Under the pieces are notes generated by a model. That model did not search any database, was not told where the DNA came from, and saw only the letters and a program-made list of their open reading frames with translations. The translations under genes and the position numbers were made by a program. DNA of 64,000 nucleotides. Source: Lentzea californiensis (GTDB taxonomy: Bacteria > Actinomycetota > Actinomycetes > Mycobacteriales > Pseudonocardiaceae). Location: NCBI RefSeq assembly GCF_024648825.1, contig NZ_JANBBE010000005.1, positions 1 through 64,000 of the forward strand. Direction: 5' to 3'. Below are positions 61,673-64,000 of this stretch, piece by piece (positions within the stretch are counted from its first letter, which is position 1; every line of letters begins with the position of its first letter).

Positions 61673-62316
61673 CAGTGCGCATCTTGCTCGCGGACGACCA
61701 CGCGCTCGTCCGCCGCGGCGTCCGGATGATCCTGGACAACGAACCCGACCTGGAGGTCGTCGGCGAGGCCGGCGACGGCGCGGAGGCGATCAGCTTGGCG
61801 CGGAAGGACAAGCCGGACCTGGCGATCCTCGACATCGCCATGCCGCGGCTGACCGGGCTGCAGGCGGCGCGGGAGCTCTCGCGCCTCCTGCCTGACCTGC
61901 GGATCCTCATCCTCACGATGTACGACAACGAGCAGTACTTCTTCGAGGCGCTCAAGGCGGGCGCCTCCGGGTACGTGCTGAAGTCCGTCGCCGACCGCGA
62001 CCTGGTGGAGGCCTGCCGCTCGGCCATGCGCGGCGAGCCGTTCCTCTACCCCGGCGCGGTGAACTCGCTGATCCGCAACTACCTGGATCGAGCCAAGGAG
62101 GGCGGCGGCTTCCCGGCCAAGGCGATCACCGATCGCGAGGAGGAGATCCTCAAGCTGGTCGCGGAGGGCCACTCCTCCAAGGAGATCGCCGACATGCTCG
62201 TGATCAGCGTCAAGACCGTCGAGCGGCACCGGGCCAACCTGCTGCAGAAACTCGGGCTCAAGGACCGCCTCGAACTCACCCGGTACGCGATCCGCGCCGG
62301 GCTCGTCGAACCCTAG
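61669..62316 (+). CDS. NarL/LuxR response regulator
   Basis: A 215-residue regulator: acidic pocket LADDHA, phospho-Asp in LAILDIAMPR (about 54), Thr in LTMYD, Lys in VLKSVA, and a C-terminal LuxR HTH TDREEEILKLVAEGHSSKEIADMLVISVKTVERHRANL. Coupled to the kinase by an ATGA overlap and followed after nine bases by the antiporter genes, which it probably controls. Confidence 0.94.
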   Translation: MTVRILLADDHALVRRGVRMILDNEPDLEVVGEAGDGAEAISLARKDKPDLAILDIAMPRLTGLQAARELSRLLPDLRILILTMYDNEQYFFEALKAGASGYVLKSVADRDLVEACRSAMRGEPFLYPGAVNSLIRNYLDRAKEGGGFPAKAITDREEEILKLVAEGHSSKEIADMLVISVKTVERHRANLLQKLGLKDRLELTRYAIRAGLVEP

Positions 62317-62325
62317 GACACTCGA

Positions 62326-62799
62326 GTGAACGTCGAAGTGACGCCCCTGCCCGGCATAGGGGTCAGGCAGGACTTCTCCCTCCGTTCCGGCCGCCGGATC
62401 GGCGTGATCTCTTACCGCGACGGCAAGTTCGAACTCATCATGTCCAAACAGGATGATCCCGACACGACCGCCGCGTCGATCCCGCTCGCGCCGGAGGAGG
62501 CGGGCACGCTCGCCGGGCTGCTCGGGGCGCCGCAGCTCGTCTCGAAGCTCGCCAGGCAGCACGCCGACATCACCGGGATCACGACCCGCCAGCTGCCGGT
62601 CACGGCGTTCTCCAGCCGCACCCTCGGCGACACGGCGTTGCGCACCCGCACCGGCGCCTCCATCGTCGCGGTCGTGCGTGCGGGCAACGCGCACCCGTCG
62701 CCCGGCCCCGGCTTCCTGTTCGAGAACGGCGATCTCGCGGTCGTCGTCGGCACCGCGGACGGTCTCGACGCCGCCGCGGACATCCTGACGGGCGGCTGA
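62326..62799 (+). CDS. RCK-type regulatory subunit of cation/proton antiporter (KhtT-like)
   Basis: A 157-residue soluble protein. The last 75 residues form a TrkA_C/RCK_C domain (VTAFSSRTLGDTALRTRTGASIVAVVRAGNAHPSPGPGFLFENGDLAVVVG), preceded by a conserved N-terminal domain (LPGIGVRQDFSLRSGRRIGVISYRDG). In Bacillus the KhtT subunit gates the KhtU K+/H+ antiporter in response to pH and nucleotides. The gene lies five bases upstream of the antiporter gene. GTG 62326. Confidence 0.88.
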   Translation: MNVEVTPLPGIGVRQDFSLRSGRRIGVISYRDGKFELIMSKQDDPDTTAASIPLAPEEAGTLAGLLGAPQLVSKLARQHADITGITTRQLPVTAFSSRTLGDTALRTRTGASIVAVVRAGNAHPSPGPGFLFENGDLAVVVGTADGLDAAADILTGG

Positions 62800-62803
62800 G
62801 ACT

Positions 62804-63979
<1,176 letters not shown>

Positions 63980-64000
63980 GGTGGCCGGCACTCCTGCTGG

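Overview
The window looks like chromosomal DNA of a high-GC filamentous actinomycete. The signs are strong G/C bias at third codon positions, frequent GTG starts, long shadow ORFs, many paired sensor kinases and regulators, and secreted hydrolases. The gene content and protein style fit the Pseudonocardiales (Lentzea/Saccharothrix-like), but that placement is an inference. I saw no rRNA, tRNA or CRISPR array.

Layout. 0-6 kb: the tail of an IS630 transposase, a small membrane protein, then a two-gene secreted glycosidase unit on the minus strand (GH27 alpha-galactosidase with a lectin-like propeller, then a GH95 fucosidase broken by a one-base frameshift). 5.5-11.4 kb: a universal stress protein and DHA2 drug exporter facing a TetR repressor across a double operator, an SDR protein, a LysR regulator and a PucR regulator. 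11.4-16.9 kb: two tandem rodlin/chaplin-like small secreted proteins, a TfCut2-type secreted cutinase, a lipoprotein hydrolase, and a sensor kinase whose end has been fused by deletion to the HTH tail of its lost response regulator. 16.9-20.4 kb: a very large membrane NACHT ATPase carrying an extracytoplasmic substrate-binding-protein domain. 20.4-27.3 kb: a two-component pair, an epimerase/Dabb/TetR unit, and a small accessory patch (SMI1/KNR4 protein, toxin/immunity-like remnant) bounded by direct repeats that copy the 3' end of the next operon.

27.3-41.9 kb is the most striking block: eleven minus-strand genes, nearly all joined by 4-nt overlaps. They encode a dipeptide-type ABC importer, two penicillin-recognising serine hydrolases, an M19 dipeptidase, an S9 peptidase fused to a second class-C-like domain, an M20 hydrolase, a GNAT acyltransferase and an N-succinylamino-acid-racemase-like enolase. 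I read it as uptake and dismantling of D-amino-acid-containing peptides, followed by D-to-L conversion of the released amino acids through N-acylation, racemisation and deacylation.

42-64 kb: a MacB-type ABC exporter with a possible 27-29 residue membrane micro-protein between its ATPase and permease, a secreted papain-like cysteine protease, a P450, an Eis-type acetyltransferase, a methyltransferase, a DUF899 protein, two tandem ABC-F proteins behind a structured leader, a patatin, an amidase, an epoxide-hydrolase-like lipoprotein, XRE-cupin and HxlR regulators around an MFS exporter, and finally a two-component system next to a KhtT/KhtU-like K+/H+ antiporter.
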